Assembly (NCBI GenBank): GCA_032622095.1
Contig: CP136068.1
Location: forward strand, 51,824,443 to 51,888,442
Origin: Siphonodentalium dalli
Lineage: Eukaryota > Mollusca > Scaphopoda > Gadilida > Siphonodentaliidae
Length of the DNA stretch: 64,000 nucleotides
Direction: 5' to 3'
In this document: positions 10,228 to 18,680 of the stretch, in pieces
Numbering within the stretch: the stretch's first letter is position 1
Layout: each line of letters opens with the position of its first letter
The notes under the pieces: model-generated
Seen by the model: only the letters and a program-made list of their open reading frames with translations
The model's database searches: none
Told to the model about the DNA's origin: nothing
Program-made: the position numbers and the translations under genes

Positions 10228-11282
10228 AAAGCGACATCAAACGAGTGCTGGTGCCTGGTTGCTCCATCCACATAAAGTGTACGACTCTCTCTCTGGCATC
10301 ACAAACAATCAGTCTGAGTCATTCAATGTTGTCTTGAAGCAGTTGCAAGGTTGGAAAGAGGCTCCAATTGACGCAATTGTACTTTCTTTGTATTTTCTTT
10401 GTAAATTTTATTTTTATGAATACAAAAGAGGACGACTTGGAGTAGGCAACTTTGTACTAAGAGAGGTCTACGAGTCAGCCTCCAAGATGGAGTGTGTATA
10501 ATGCCTCCAGGAGTAATACATTGGCATGACATTGTCGAGGAAACAGGAATGGTCGTCTCAATATGGATGATTCTGGTGGTGACGACGAGCAAATCCATGC
10601 TTCACAACCTGATTCACAAACCGAATCAGAACCCACTAGATACAGTGGTCAGATTGCTCTCGCTAATGAAGTTATTAGGTCAAACAGAATATCGTTTGCC
10701 CCGAACAGCATCTATTTTGTGTAGTTGGCAGCAGAGGCGACAACTACGTACTGCATAAAACTCTTCCCCAAAGAGACATGTGGTTGTCCATCAAATACCA
10801 CATGTTACCACATTTTAGCCGCCAGATTACTCGTCGGTATGGGAGTTGATAACCCAGAAACCAGTCCTGTTAACCTGACGGTTCTCCGGAAACGCGGTCG
10901 CTCGCGTGAGGATAAAAAATCTGGCAACAAGAAGCCAAGAAAAAATAATTATGATCGTCTGTCCGCACCCGCACCAGATTCTTTGGCCTCATCAAATGCG
11001 AGTACACCCGCACCAGATTCTTTGGCCTCATCAATTGTGAGCTCATCTCCGACTACACCAGAGCATTCTCAGTCACCTAGAACAATTTCTGTGACCGCAT
11101 CAAATGTGAGCTCACCTGTCAGAACATCACCGGAAGTTGTCGCCGTAACCACACCAGGTTCTTCATTCGGAAAGTGTAATGAGTGTTCATTATTTCAAAA
11201 GCATTTAGTAAATTGCGTTTTTTTGAAAACCCAACGGCAAATATTTCAACATGCCCCATTAGACTTGACAATATGTACGTGA
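10228..11282 (+). pseudogene. MULE-type transposase, C-terminal part with SWIM zinc finger (frameshifted)
   Basis: It resumes the interrupted transposase. SGITNNQSESFNVVLKQLQ carries the third catalytic Glu (codon 10315-10317), followed by KEAPIDAIVLSLYFL. A stop at 10501 is followed in another frame by PPGVIHWHDIVEE. A third frame runs to a TAG near 10720 and then into KLFPKETCGCPSNTTCYHIL. The Cys and His codons at 10779, 10785, 10803 and 10809 form the CxC-x5-CxH SWIM finger that typically follows MULE transposase cores. A basic RKRGRSREDKKSGNKKPRK tract and a Ser/Thr/Pro-rich repeat tail (APAPDSLASS occurs twice) follow to 11282. Multiple frame changes mark it as decayed. Confidence 0.75.
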
Positions 11283-11561
11283 CTGCTATTTGTGCGTTGC
11301 CAATACTGAACACTTATATATCTGAAAAGAACGTGCATGAACTAATGATTTCTTTTCCAAATCTTCAGCCATGTACAGATCTAAAGTTAATCTTGTGCCG
11401 CTTACAGTCGGGCTGTATCAGAATATTCGAATGAAATTGAATTATATTAGTAAACGAGAGCGATATCGTGTACAGTCGTGCATTATTTTGTGAATATATC
11501 ACATTGAACTTCAATGTACTTGCCATGTCTTACTTCTAAAACTGTTATTCTCTCGTTTCAG
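11283..11561 (+). other. probable intron or spacer before the KptA-like exons
   Basis: No domain was recognised. It ends in a pyrimidine-rich TCTCGTTTCAG acceptor at 11561. The donor that would link it to the transposase could not be fixed. Confidence 0.4.
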
Positions 11562-11739
11562 GTAAACCCAGTAGAGATGGAATACACCATCTTTGAACCA
11601 AAAAGAATGGACCAGCTAGTCCATATGACAAAATGGGAGAATGTTCCGTCCATTCTCGATGTTGGCGTGAAGAAGATGGGTAGAACGTATGTGCACTTAA
11701 TCACGTGTGAACGATCGGCACTTGACCGTGCAATAAGAG
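11562..11739 (+). CDS. KptA/Tpt1-like RNA 2'-phosphotransferase domain, exon A
   Basis: It follows a TTTCAG acceptor and ends AGAG before GTAATC, giving 59 codons in phase 0 plus 1 nt. It contains YTIFEPKRMDQLVHMTKWEN, then VPSILDVGVKKMGRTYVHL. This follows the central KptA/Tpt1 pattern: an LxHGT-like strand (His kept, Gly replaced by Met), W..xPSI, and GRTxxHL. Tpt1/TRPT1 removes the 2'-phosphate from tRNA splice junctions using NAD+. The N-terminal third of a full KptA protein was not found. The reading frame is clean, unlike the neighbouring transposase. It is either the C-terminus of the transposon protein or a captured gene fragment; function is inferred. Confidence 0.65.
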
Positions 11740-12273
11740 GTAATCCAAACTATCAATAGTTATCTTTTAATAAAGAAATGAAAACATGTCCATGTGCTTA
11801 ATGTGAATATGTATAGTTCATTGTCGTATAGAGACATGGCGATAATCGCATCGTGGTGCAAACAGTATGTATCGCCACAGTTACTTATTTTTTTTATGGA
11901 TGCAAACTGTTTACAGTATGAGTGATCCACCATCCCCCCACACATGGTGTCCGACTCATGTCGATAACTGCATACGAGCATCAGTTTTACTCACACAACA
12001 ACCAAATCTTATTGTGAACACATAATGAAAATTCCCCACCATTGTCATCGTCTCGTGCATATCTCTTCTACTTTCTTTCTCCTTCCTCAGTTTCTTCTTT
12101 CTATGCATTTTGCTGTCCCGAACACTGTGCAACACTATCTGCTTCCTTTTTGTTCCACCCTAACTCAAATCATGTTAAATATCTCCATGCGACTGCCCCA
12201 ATCACTTTTGTATAATATGCTAATTCAGTGTGTCATATCTGTAACCATTTACATGTAAATATATTTTTTCCAG
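11740..12273 (+). other. intron between the two KptA-like exons
   Basis: GTAATC donor and a long pyrimidine-rich TTTTTTCCAG acceptor. AATAAA near 11769 could serve as an alternative polyadenylation signal. Nothing else was recognised. Confidence 0.5.
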
Positions 12274-12422
12274 GATTAAATGTGAAGAAGTACACCGCTG
12301 CTATTTTCTTAAATACAAAGATGTTTAAGAGTGTACAACTTTACAGAAACGGTCAAAGGCACACCGTCCTCTGCCCTACCCACATTCTCCCCGAGCAGAT
12401 TGGAAGTGTGGAGAAAATATAA
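12274..12422 (+). CDS. KptA/Tpt1-like RNA 2'-phosphotransferase domain, terminal exon B
   Basis: It begins with 2 nt completing the split Gly codon from exon A, then runs 49 codons including the TAA at 12420-12422. The peptide contains YTAAIFLNTKMF, VQLYRNGQRHTVLCP and HILPEQI. This matches the C-terminal KptA/Tpt1 pattern of a hydrophobic strand (AIFI/AVFI), fYRSxNGVxLT and a P-P-E/K-Y-like end. Phase agreement across the intron and the absence of internal stops support a real spliced exon. The protein ends ~170 bp before the right inverted repeat. Confidence 0.65.
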
Positions 12423-12589
12423 ACCAAAAATATGTGGCAAGTCAGTTTATTTTGCTATACTTTACGAGATCACATTTCAGACATTTTACTAAATATTATT
12501 TATTATAGCACTGATGTGAGTGACATATATATGTCTCTGTTATGTCAACATGTACGACGTTTTGAGATTAATTGAATTCTGTTTCTGAT
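12423..12589 (+). other. 3' UTR-like spacer before the right inverted repeat
   Basis: AT-rich, no coding. It probably belongs to the transcript ending at the AATAAA at 12645. Confidence 0.4.
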
Positions 12590-12644
12590 TCTTTTCTATT
12601 TTGCATATTAATTTTGTATCATCTGTATATTATGTTATGTTGGA

Positions 12645-12650
12645 AATAAA
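12645..12650 (+). terminator. possible polyadenylation signal AATAAA
   Basis: AATAAA lies 223 bp after the KptA-like stop codon, at the inner edge of the right inverted repeat. It may end the transposon transcript. Prediction from hexamer and position only. Confidence 0.35.
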
Positions 12651-13343
12651 AATATGTTTACACTAAAAAGAAAGAAAAAATGACGTCTCAGGCCCTTTCA
12701 AATCCTCCTGGGTCAAATCCCCCCCAAAAAAACAAATAATAATAATAATAATTTAATGTGGATGGAGAATTAAATTATATTACAGTTTGCCCTCTGGAAT
12801 TCATGTATATTATCATTGAGACCGTTCCACACACGACTAACTTATCTTATATTTACGTGCCATATAAATCACAATGCTACATCGAAACAAGAATATAACA
12901 TAATTGAACAAGTTTGATTAGTTGCATGGACGATCATTAATGGGTACACGTTGACAATATTTGGTGGGTATCATTTTGCCTCGGTTTGGTCTGGGTATCA
13001 TTTTGCCATGGCTTGGCGGTTCGGTGAGCGGTCATATAAAAGTTGAATATTCTAAGTACACAATGTTAAAAACCGCCAAGCTCGAGTATATATGTGAAGA
13101 ACGATAATCATTTTAGATGTTTTTACATGAAAAATAGCTGGGACATGTTTTAGAAACGAGAAATCGACGGACATTCAGCTTCATATTTTGATTTTAAATT
13201 CGAGCTTGGTGGTTTGGTGGTCGGTCATCTAAAAGTCGAAAATTCTCAGTATACAATGTTCAAAACCGCCAAGCTCGACTGTGAGAGTGATAAATGATAA
13301 TCATTAAACGTGTTTTCAGATGCAAACCATGTGCAAATGGTGT

Positions 13344-14082
13344 TTAACTCTTTCGATGCCAAGCTCGCATAAATGCGAGTTACCCAGTCGCTGCCAAATA
13401 CGCATTTATGCGAGTTCGGGGGTGCACCTGGTTTACGGGTCGCAATTATATTGTTTTGTTGCATTACAACGGGGGTTCATTTATTTTATGTAGAGTGCTG
13501 GTGCGCGCTGACAATTTAGAAGAAAGGTCAGTCAAAGTCAGGCTACTCCTGAAGTTCTATGAGTACAGTCCGAGCCAGAATATACCATTGACAAATTAAC
13601 TTTTGGTGGAATGTGATATATGAGTGGAAAATAAACATCATAATTGACTTGGCGGCCTCCTTTCTGCTGATCAGTTTAGCGTCCAAAAATTCTGTCGGAA
13701 CGAGGTCGGTGAAAAATACGGAATAGTAGCCGGAATATGATTAACTGGTGAAGCATTAATTAATGGGATAGAACACTAGAACAAAAAACAAACATTTAAT
13801 CACATATGAATTGAAAAAAATTACCGAAAAACATAAATTAAAGCAAATCCAAGATGGCCGCCAATGGCACGTGACCCCTATGACCTTGAATGGATCTCCA
13901 CGTCGGGGCAGGTGATAGGTCATTGTCATATATACCCACATGTGAAGTTTCAACTAAATACACCGATAATTACCCGATAGTCATTGCATTACCCACATAT
14001 ACATAAAATACTTGTATTTACACCCATAATGCTTGGCACTGGGGAGTTTATCCGTGTGGCGGGGTGGCAGTGAAAGAGTTAA
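13344..14082. mobile_element. piggyBac-type TTAA element inserted in the right inverted repeat
   Basis: Termini are TTAACTCTTTCGATGCCA (13344) and TGGCAGTGAAAGAGTTAA (ends 14082), inverted with 3 mismatches in 18. TTAA is duplicated at 13344-13347 and 14079-14082. The paired left arm preserves the uninterrupted site with one TTAA. CTCGCATAAATGCGAG-type palindromes lie just inside the left end. There is no transposase, so it is non-autonomous (731 bp without duplications). Open stretches inside have no recognised domain. Confidence 0.88.
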
Positions 14083-14622
14083 GAAGTGTAATCGGCCAAA
14101 AATCGACAATAAATCGGCGCAAAAAAGCGAGGTTTTCATTCGGTTAACACCCCCCCTATTAACCAGCCATCGGTCATCAAAATGTCCAAAATTCTTAATA
14201 TAAAATATTCAAAACCGCCAAGCTCGATTATATTTGTGAAGAAAGATAATCATTTTACATGTTTTTACATGAAAACTATCTGGAACGTGTTTTAGAAACG
14301 AGAAATCGACCGAAATTCAGCTTTATTTTGATTTAAAATTCGAGCTTGGCGGTCGGTCATCAAAATGTCAAAAAAAAATTGTATATAATGTTCAAAACCG
14401 CCAAGCTCGATTATATTTGTGAAGAATGATAATCATTTTACACGTTTTTACATAAAAACTAGCTGGAACGTGTTTTAGAAACGAGAAATCGGCGAAAATT
14501 CAACTGCATATTTTGATTTAAACTTCGAGCTTGGCGGTTCGGTGGTCGGTCATCTAAAAGTAAAAAAAAATTGTATATAATGTTCAAAACCGCCAAGCTC
14601 GACTATGAGAGTGATAAATGAT

Positions 14623-14940
14623 AACCATTCAACATGTTTCGAATAAAAAACTTAGTCCAATTGGTGTTTAAAAAGAGAAATTGACAAGAAATCTGCGTAA
14701 AAAGACGATGTTTTGATTTTGTGACCACGCCCCCTATTAACCAACCAATCGGGGACATTACTGCCACTATTGTCGATTAATTTACGAAAATGGGCCATAT
14801 AAGTAATTAACTGGTGCTATTCCCGCATAAATTCACGCGAAAACAGCATTTAAAAGACTTTTAAAAAATTTCAAACCGCCAAGCTTGTCTTTTGGTCATC
14901 TGCCTTAAAAACTGCCAAGCTTGCAGTTTAGCCACTCTCT
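14623..14940. repeat. diverged module remnants outside the right inverted repeat
   Basis: 14640-14740 resembles the 5170-5330 segment of the left arm (GGTGTTTAAAAAGAGAAATTG and CCCCCTATTAACCAACC). Near 14875 and 14925 there are degenerate CCGCCAAGCTTG and CTGCCAAGCTTG copies of the hairpin stem. These may be the true outer end of the element or an older copy. Confidence 0.55.
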
Positions 14941-15033
14941 AACCTTTCAGGATTTAGTTGGAAATATGGCTTGTTGCGAGAGCTTGCCGATGAATGGCAA
15001 CAAGCCATATTTCCGACTAAATCCTGAAAAGTT
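14941..15033. repeat. strong 37-bp-arm hairpin
   Basis: Arms 14941-14977 and 14997-15033 are complementary with about two mismatches (CAGGATTTAGTTGGAAATAT against its complement with one change) around a 19-bp loop. Neither coding sequence nor a target duplication was recognised. Confidence 0.8.
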
Positions 15034-15171
15034 ACCAATAATACTGCTGTGAGGTCGATTAATTAGAGCATTACTGTATTTTGGCTCAAAACTGAACAAT
15101 TAATAAGAGTGGAGGCTTGGTTGTTTCTAATTGTTGTCCAGGCCTGATTATTTTACAGTGTCGAACTGAGC

Positions 15172-15558
15172 CAGGGCCAGGAACCTACACCTCTAACGTA
15201 ATCTCAAAACCATCGCTTTGGATGTTCAGATAGCTGCTATTATCGCTTTGGACGTTCAGATAGCTGCTATATGAACTCATGTAGTGAATGAGCTAGATAT
15301 TTTTTTCAGGTGTTAAATTGTAGTTATGAGTGAAAGGAACAATGTGCATTTTACGAACATCTATTAAACGATTGAGGGGCGTTTGGTGTTAAAAATCGGG
15401 GCACAATCAATACCAATTTTTCTGGTAAATTCCAGTTATCAATATGAGTTTTAGCAATTACTAATTTTTGTTATATGCATTGGGAATTTCCACAGCTCAT
15501 GTACTAATTTATCCTGTTAGACATAAATGACGTTTAGTGACGTAGGTTCCTGGCCCTG
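15172..15558. mobile_element. hAT-type MITE, 387 bp
   Basis: Perfect 17-bp inverted termini CAGGGCCAGGAACCTAC and GTAGGTTCCTGGCCCTG. The CAGGG end is typical of hAT elements. A ~30-bp direct repeat (CGCTTTGGATGTTCAGATAG) lies near the left end at 15211-15270. There are no coding regions. The adjacent 8-bp flanks do not match, so the target duplication has decayed or the element is a relic. Confidence 0.75.
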
Positions 15559-15967
15559 TGTAATTAAGCAGCATCGAGACAGATAATTAAACACTTGGAT
15601 TGGTGATAAGCAGAAAATTCTGGATATGGAGAGCTCCATGGTCTAATGGTTAAGAGTATCCAGTTGGTCTTCACTGTCAACACAGCAAGATGAGTTGCCG
15701 CCCACTGGTGAACTATTGAATTTCCTACAACAATGTCTTGGTCGGATTAAGCAATATGTGACTGTCTAATCATATGCTGTTCAAATCGCATGCCGAGTTG
15801 TGACCCATGAGCAAGGTCGCTCATACTGTGATTGCTTCCCACCTCTCATGCGTTAAGAGTACTCCACAGAATGTCAATGGATGTAATAATATACCTAAAA
15901 TGTCTTAGCAGATAAACAATAAAATTGTGATATAAAATTAGATTAAAATCTCACATTGTCTTTGTAG
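15559..15967. other. intron or intergenic sequence before the coiled-coil exon
   Basis: It contains GGTCTAATGGTTAAGAG at ~15649, resembling a Pol III A box, without a convincing B box or cloverleaf. It ends in CTTTGTAG at 15967, the acceptor of the next exon. Nothing else was recognised. Confidence 0.45.
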
Positions 15968-16162
15968 GAGAACCATCAAAATGACTTGCTTGGTAAAATG
16001 CAGAGTGCAGATCGACGACTCTCATTAATGAGGTGCGTGAGCTTCGTAGTCAGTCAAATATAATACGAAGGGAAAGAGACGAAGAGAGGCAAAAATACAT
16101 TCGTCAACATAACGAGGAAGAAGACAAGTGGGCGGTTGAAAAACAGGAATTAAAGCGACATG
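15968..16162 (+). CDS. coiled-coil exon with an apparent one-base frameshift
   Basis: After CTTTGTAG the frame reads ENHQNDLLGKMQSADRRL, in phase with the exon at 20-91. Near 16018-16025 the coding frame shifts and continues INEVRELRSQSN and RRERDEERQKYIRQHNEEED up to KQELKRH plus one nucleotide (G) before GTGATT. This is a strongly charged coiled coil. The final phase (1 nt) matches the next exon at 55610. The shift may be a sequencing error, a disabling mutation or an unrecognised mini-intron. The 3' end lies inside the first copy of the 28-bp minisatellite. Confidence 0.6.
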
Positions 16163-16398
16163 GTGATTCATTTAGAATTAAAGCAACATGGTGAGTCATT
16201 TAGAATTTAAGCGACATGGTGATTCATTTAGAATTAAAGCGATATGTTGAATCATTTAGAATTTAAGCGACATGGTGATTCATTTAGAATTTAAGCGACA
16301 TGGTGATTCATTTAGAATTTAAGCGACATGGTGATTCATTTAGAATTTAAGCGACATGGTGATTCATTTAGAATTAAAGCGACATGGTGAGTCATTTA
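16147..16398. repeat. 28-bp minisatellite, 9 copies, built on an exon-intron junction
   Basis: Exactly nine 28-bp units (starts 16147, 16175, 16203, 16231, 16259, 16287, 16315, 16343, 16371). Each is close to GAATTTAAGCGACATGGTGA followed by TTCATTTA. Copy 1 contains the exon end CGACATG and its donor. Copies 2 and 9 have the stronger GTGAGT donor, and copy 4 has lost the GT. Because 28 is not a multiple of 3, only some copies keep the reading phase, and an in-frame TGA occurs in copy 2. Confidence 0.92.
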
Positions 16399-16580
16399 GA
16401 CCAAAATTATTTTGTGTCATCAGCTTGGTAAAGACACACCCGCCAGTGACATCAGTCTGGTAAAGAAGAAGTTACCTCCCTTGCTTTTCCTTTAGCATCT
16501 TTTTCCAAGAAAATGGAAGTGAAAATGACTTGACATGACAATGAAGAAGGGGGAAATCTATATTTTTAACAGCATGTGTT
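16399..16580. other. intron sequence before the outer hAT-like terminus
   Basis: Two short related segments (CATCAGCTTGGTAAAGACAC and CATCAGTCTGGTAAAGAAG). No gene seen. Confidence 0.4.
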
Positions 16581-17376
16581 TAGAGATGAGCCGATTATCG
16601 GTATGGTTTATCGGATGGCCGATAACCATGATATCGATTGGATATCAGTATCCAGATAAATATGCTGTTTCGCCTATCCAATATATGTAGAATTTGTAGG
16701 TACCTTACGCAACCAAAGTCTCATAAAACATAACTTTACTAGTCTACCAGCCACCAAATATAAGCACTCTTAGAATAAATAACAATATTGTGTGTGTCAT
16801 AATTATCAAAGTATATGGACTTAAATGTGACTATTTGAGCCAACACCAATGACGATTAATCTCGTCATTATGCATATATCCATCAGACTATCACAAAGAA
16901 CAAAGACTGGCAAACACATGTCACATGATCACATTAGCATCCACTTGAAAAGAACTCGGCTGACCGTGACCTGTTATCAGTTTGACAGGCCTTGTGCTGG
17001 TCATAGGAATAAACACTCACAGATGACTGACCTAGTTACAGGCCTATAGCAATCAATGCAGGTGTTAGATACACAGTGCATCAAAGCCGCTGTGCTGTAA
17101 GATATTGCCACATTGTGACTTCATCAATGTCGCACTAACTGTCACTGAGTAATACTCAGACTGTGTGAGTGTGTGTGTGAGAGATGTATGTCTGTTGATA
17201 AGCGTTTGTCACTTTTCGGATTGTCATTTGGGTGATCCAAGGACGATTTCAGATTAATGGGATCTTCACTAAGACATGAATCCTTGTCGACTTACTGACT
17301 CCCTATTTGAATCAACTTTCTAGAAGCTTCAAGCAGGAGTGTGTGACATTTGTACTTGTGCACAGGGTTGGCGCTG

Positions 17377-18050
17377 GACGAAAATTTTCTCTTACCAAAA
17401 TTTTTGCCAAATGAAATTATTTTTTGCCAAATTAAAAAAATATTTTCCAAATTTAATTTCGCCTTTAATTGGGGATATTATCGTGTTTTTATCATTGTTA
17501 AATACTGTAAAAACTAACCACATACAGGTAAAATGAGCTACTAGAAAAGCAAGTTAGTATTATTAATAAATATCAAAGTAGCAATAAATATCTACACGAC
17601 ACCTGCCTGGAAACTACGTTTAATGTTGCTACACAGTCATCAAGCATACATATTATTTCACCTTGTATTACTGCTGAAATCAACGAGCCATAAATTACTC
17701 CGTTGCCATTCACATTCGGCTGATTAACCTATTATATTCGCTGGTAATATAGCGCGGACATCATAAAGACGCGCTATATAATGTCGCCATTAATATGCAT
17801 TGTTACAATGACTACATGCGTCCATAATCGAACTGGACAAAGGGAGGATTAACTGTAAACACAAATTAATAATTACCTTTTGCGGTATCTACATTGAGAT
17901 CATGTTACAAAGTACTTACAACAGACTCAATGAAAAATGAACAGAACACCGCTTTTTTCTGACTCACATTTTAACCACGGTCGATTAGCTGTTTGATGAA
18001 AGTTTGATTATGACAGAAAGATGGGATTACCATTTTGTGAAAACTGAAGA
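17377..18050. other. single-copy left shoulder of the inner element
   Basis: AT-rich non-coding sequence between the left terminus and the first satellite unit. It contains TTTGCCAAA repeats and no genes. Confidence 0.5.
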
Positions 18051-18103
18051 AGATATAACACTCCTCTGAATGTATTCATAATAACTATAGAATGGAAAAC
18101 CTG

Positions 18104-18680
18104 AACAAAGTGATATATTAACTCTCATCTGAATGTATTCATAATAACTATAGAATGGAAAACCCGAACAAAGTGATATATTAACTCTCATCTGAATGTA
18201 TTCATAATAACTATAGAATGGAAAACCCGAACAAAGTGATATATTAACTCTCATCTGAATGTATTCATAATAACTATAGAATGGAAAACCTGAACAAAGC
18301 GATATAACACTACTCTGAATATATTCATACAAACTATGGAATGGAAAACCCGACCAAAGCGATATAACTCTCATCTGAATGTATTCATAATAACTATAGA
18401 ATGGAAACCGGAACAAAGCGATATAACACTACTCTGAATATATTCATACAAACTATAGAATGGAAAACCTGAACAAAGCGATATAACTCTCATCTGAATG
18501 TATTCATAATAACTATAGAATGGAAAACCCGAACAAAGTGATATATTAACTCTCATCTGAATGTATTCATAATAACTATAGAATGGAAAACCTAAACAAA
18601 GCGATATAACACTACTCTGAATGTATTCATAATAACTATAGAATGGAAAACCCGAACAAAGTGATATATTAACTCTCATC
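18104..18680. repeat. left-edge zone with five 63-bp satellite variants
   Basis: GATATATTAACTCTCATCT replaces GATATAACTCTCATCT at about 18113, 18176, 18239, 18541 and 18664, adding 3 bp. This variant is not seen elsewhere in the array, as expected for an older, less homogenised array edge. Confidence 0.85.

Larger units (their letters stand above)
4716..14622 (+). mobile_element. ~9.9-kb MULE-type transposon with very long foldback-like inverted repeats
   Basis: Two long inverted arms (4716-6200 and 12590-14622) enclose ~6.4 kb of plus-strand coding remnants. These are a promoter, a Mutator-like transposase with DDE fragments and a SWIM finger, and a KptA-like domain on two exons. Long inverted repeats made of tandem modules are typical of foldback-type elements, and MULEs can have long TIRs. 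The copy is dead: the transposase has several frameshifts and stops, a hAT segment interrupts its catalytic domain, and another element sits in the right arm. The outer ends are uncertain. The right arm shows further diverged module sequence to ~14740 with no left counterpart, and I found no convincing 9-10 bp target duplication. Confidence 0.8.
12590..14622. repeat. right long terminal inverted repeat of the MULE-type element
   Basis: Reverse complement of 4716-6200 in the same module order, with the (AAT)n tract at ~12738 mirroring the (TTA)n of the left arm. It carries a 735-bp insertion including one TTAA duplication. Small differences between arms show they have diverged since the element arose. 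Confidence 0.85.

Noticed and set aside
10014-10275. Minus- and plus-strand open frames across the hAT 3' end.
   Set aside because: No domain; they overlap a non-coding transposon terminus.
15640-15790. tRNA gene or tRNA-derived SINE head (GGTCTAATGGTTAAGAG resembles an A box).
   Set aside because: No acceptor stem or anticodon arm could be folded, and the only B-box-like GTTCAAATC lies ~130 bp away instead of ~35.
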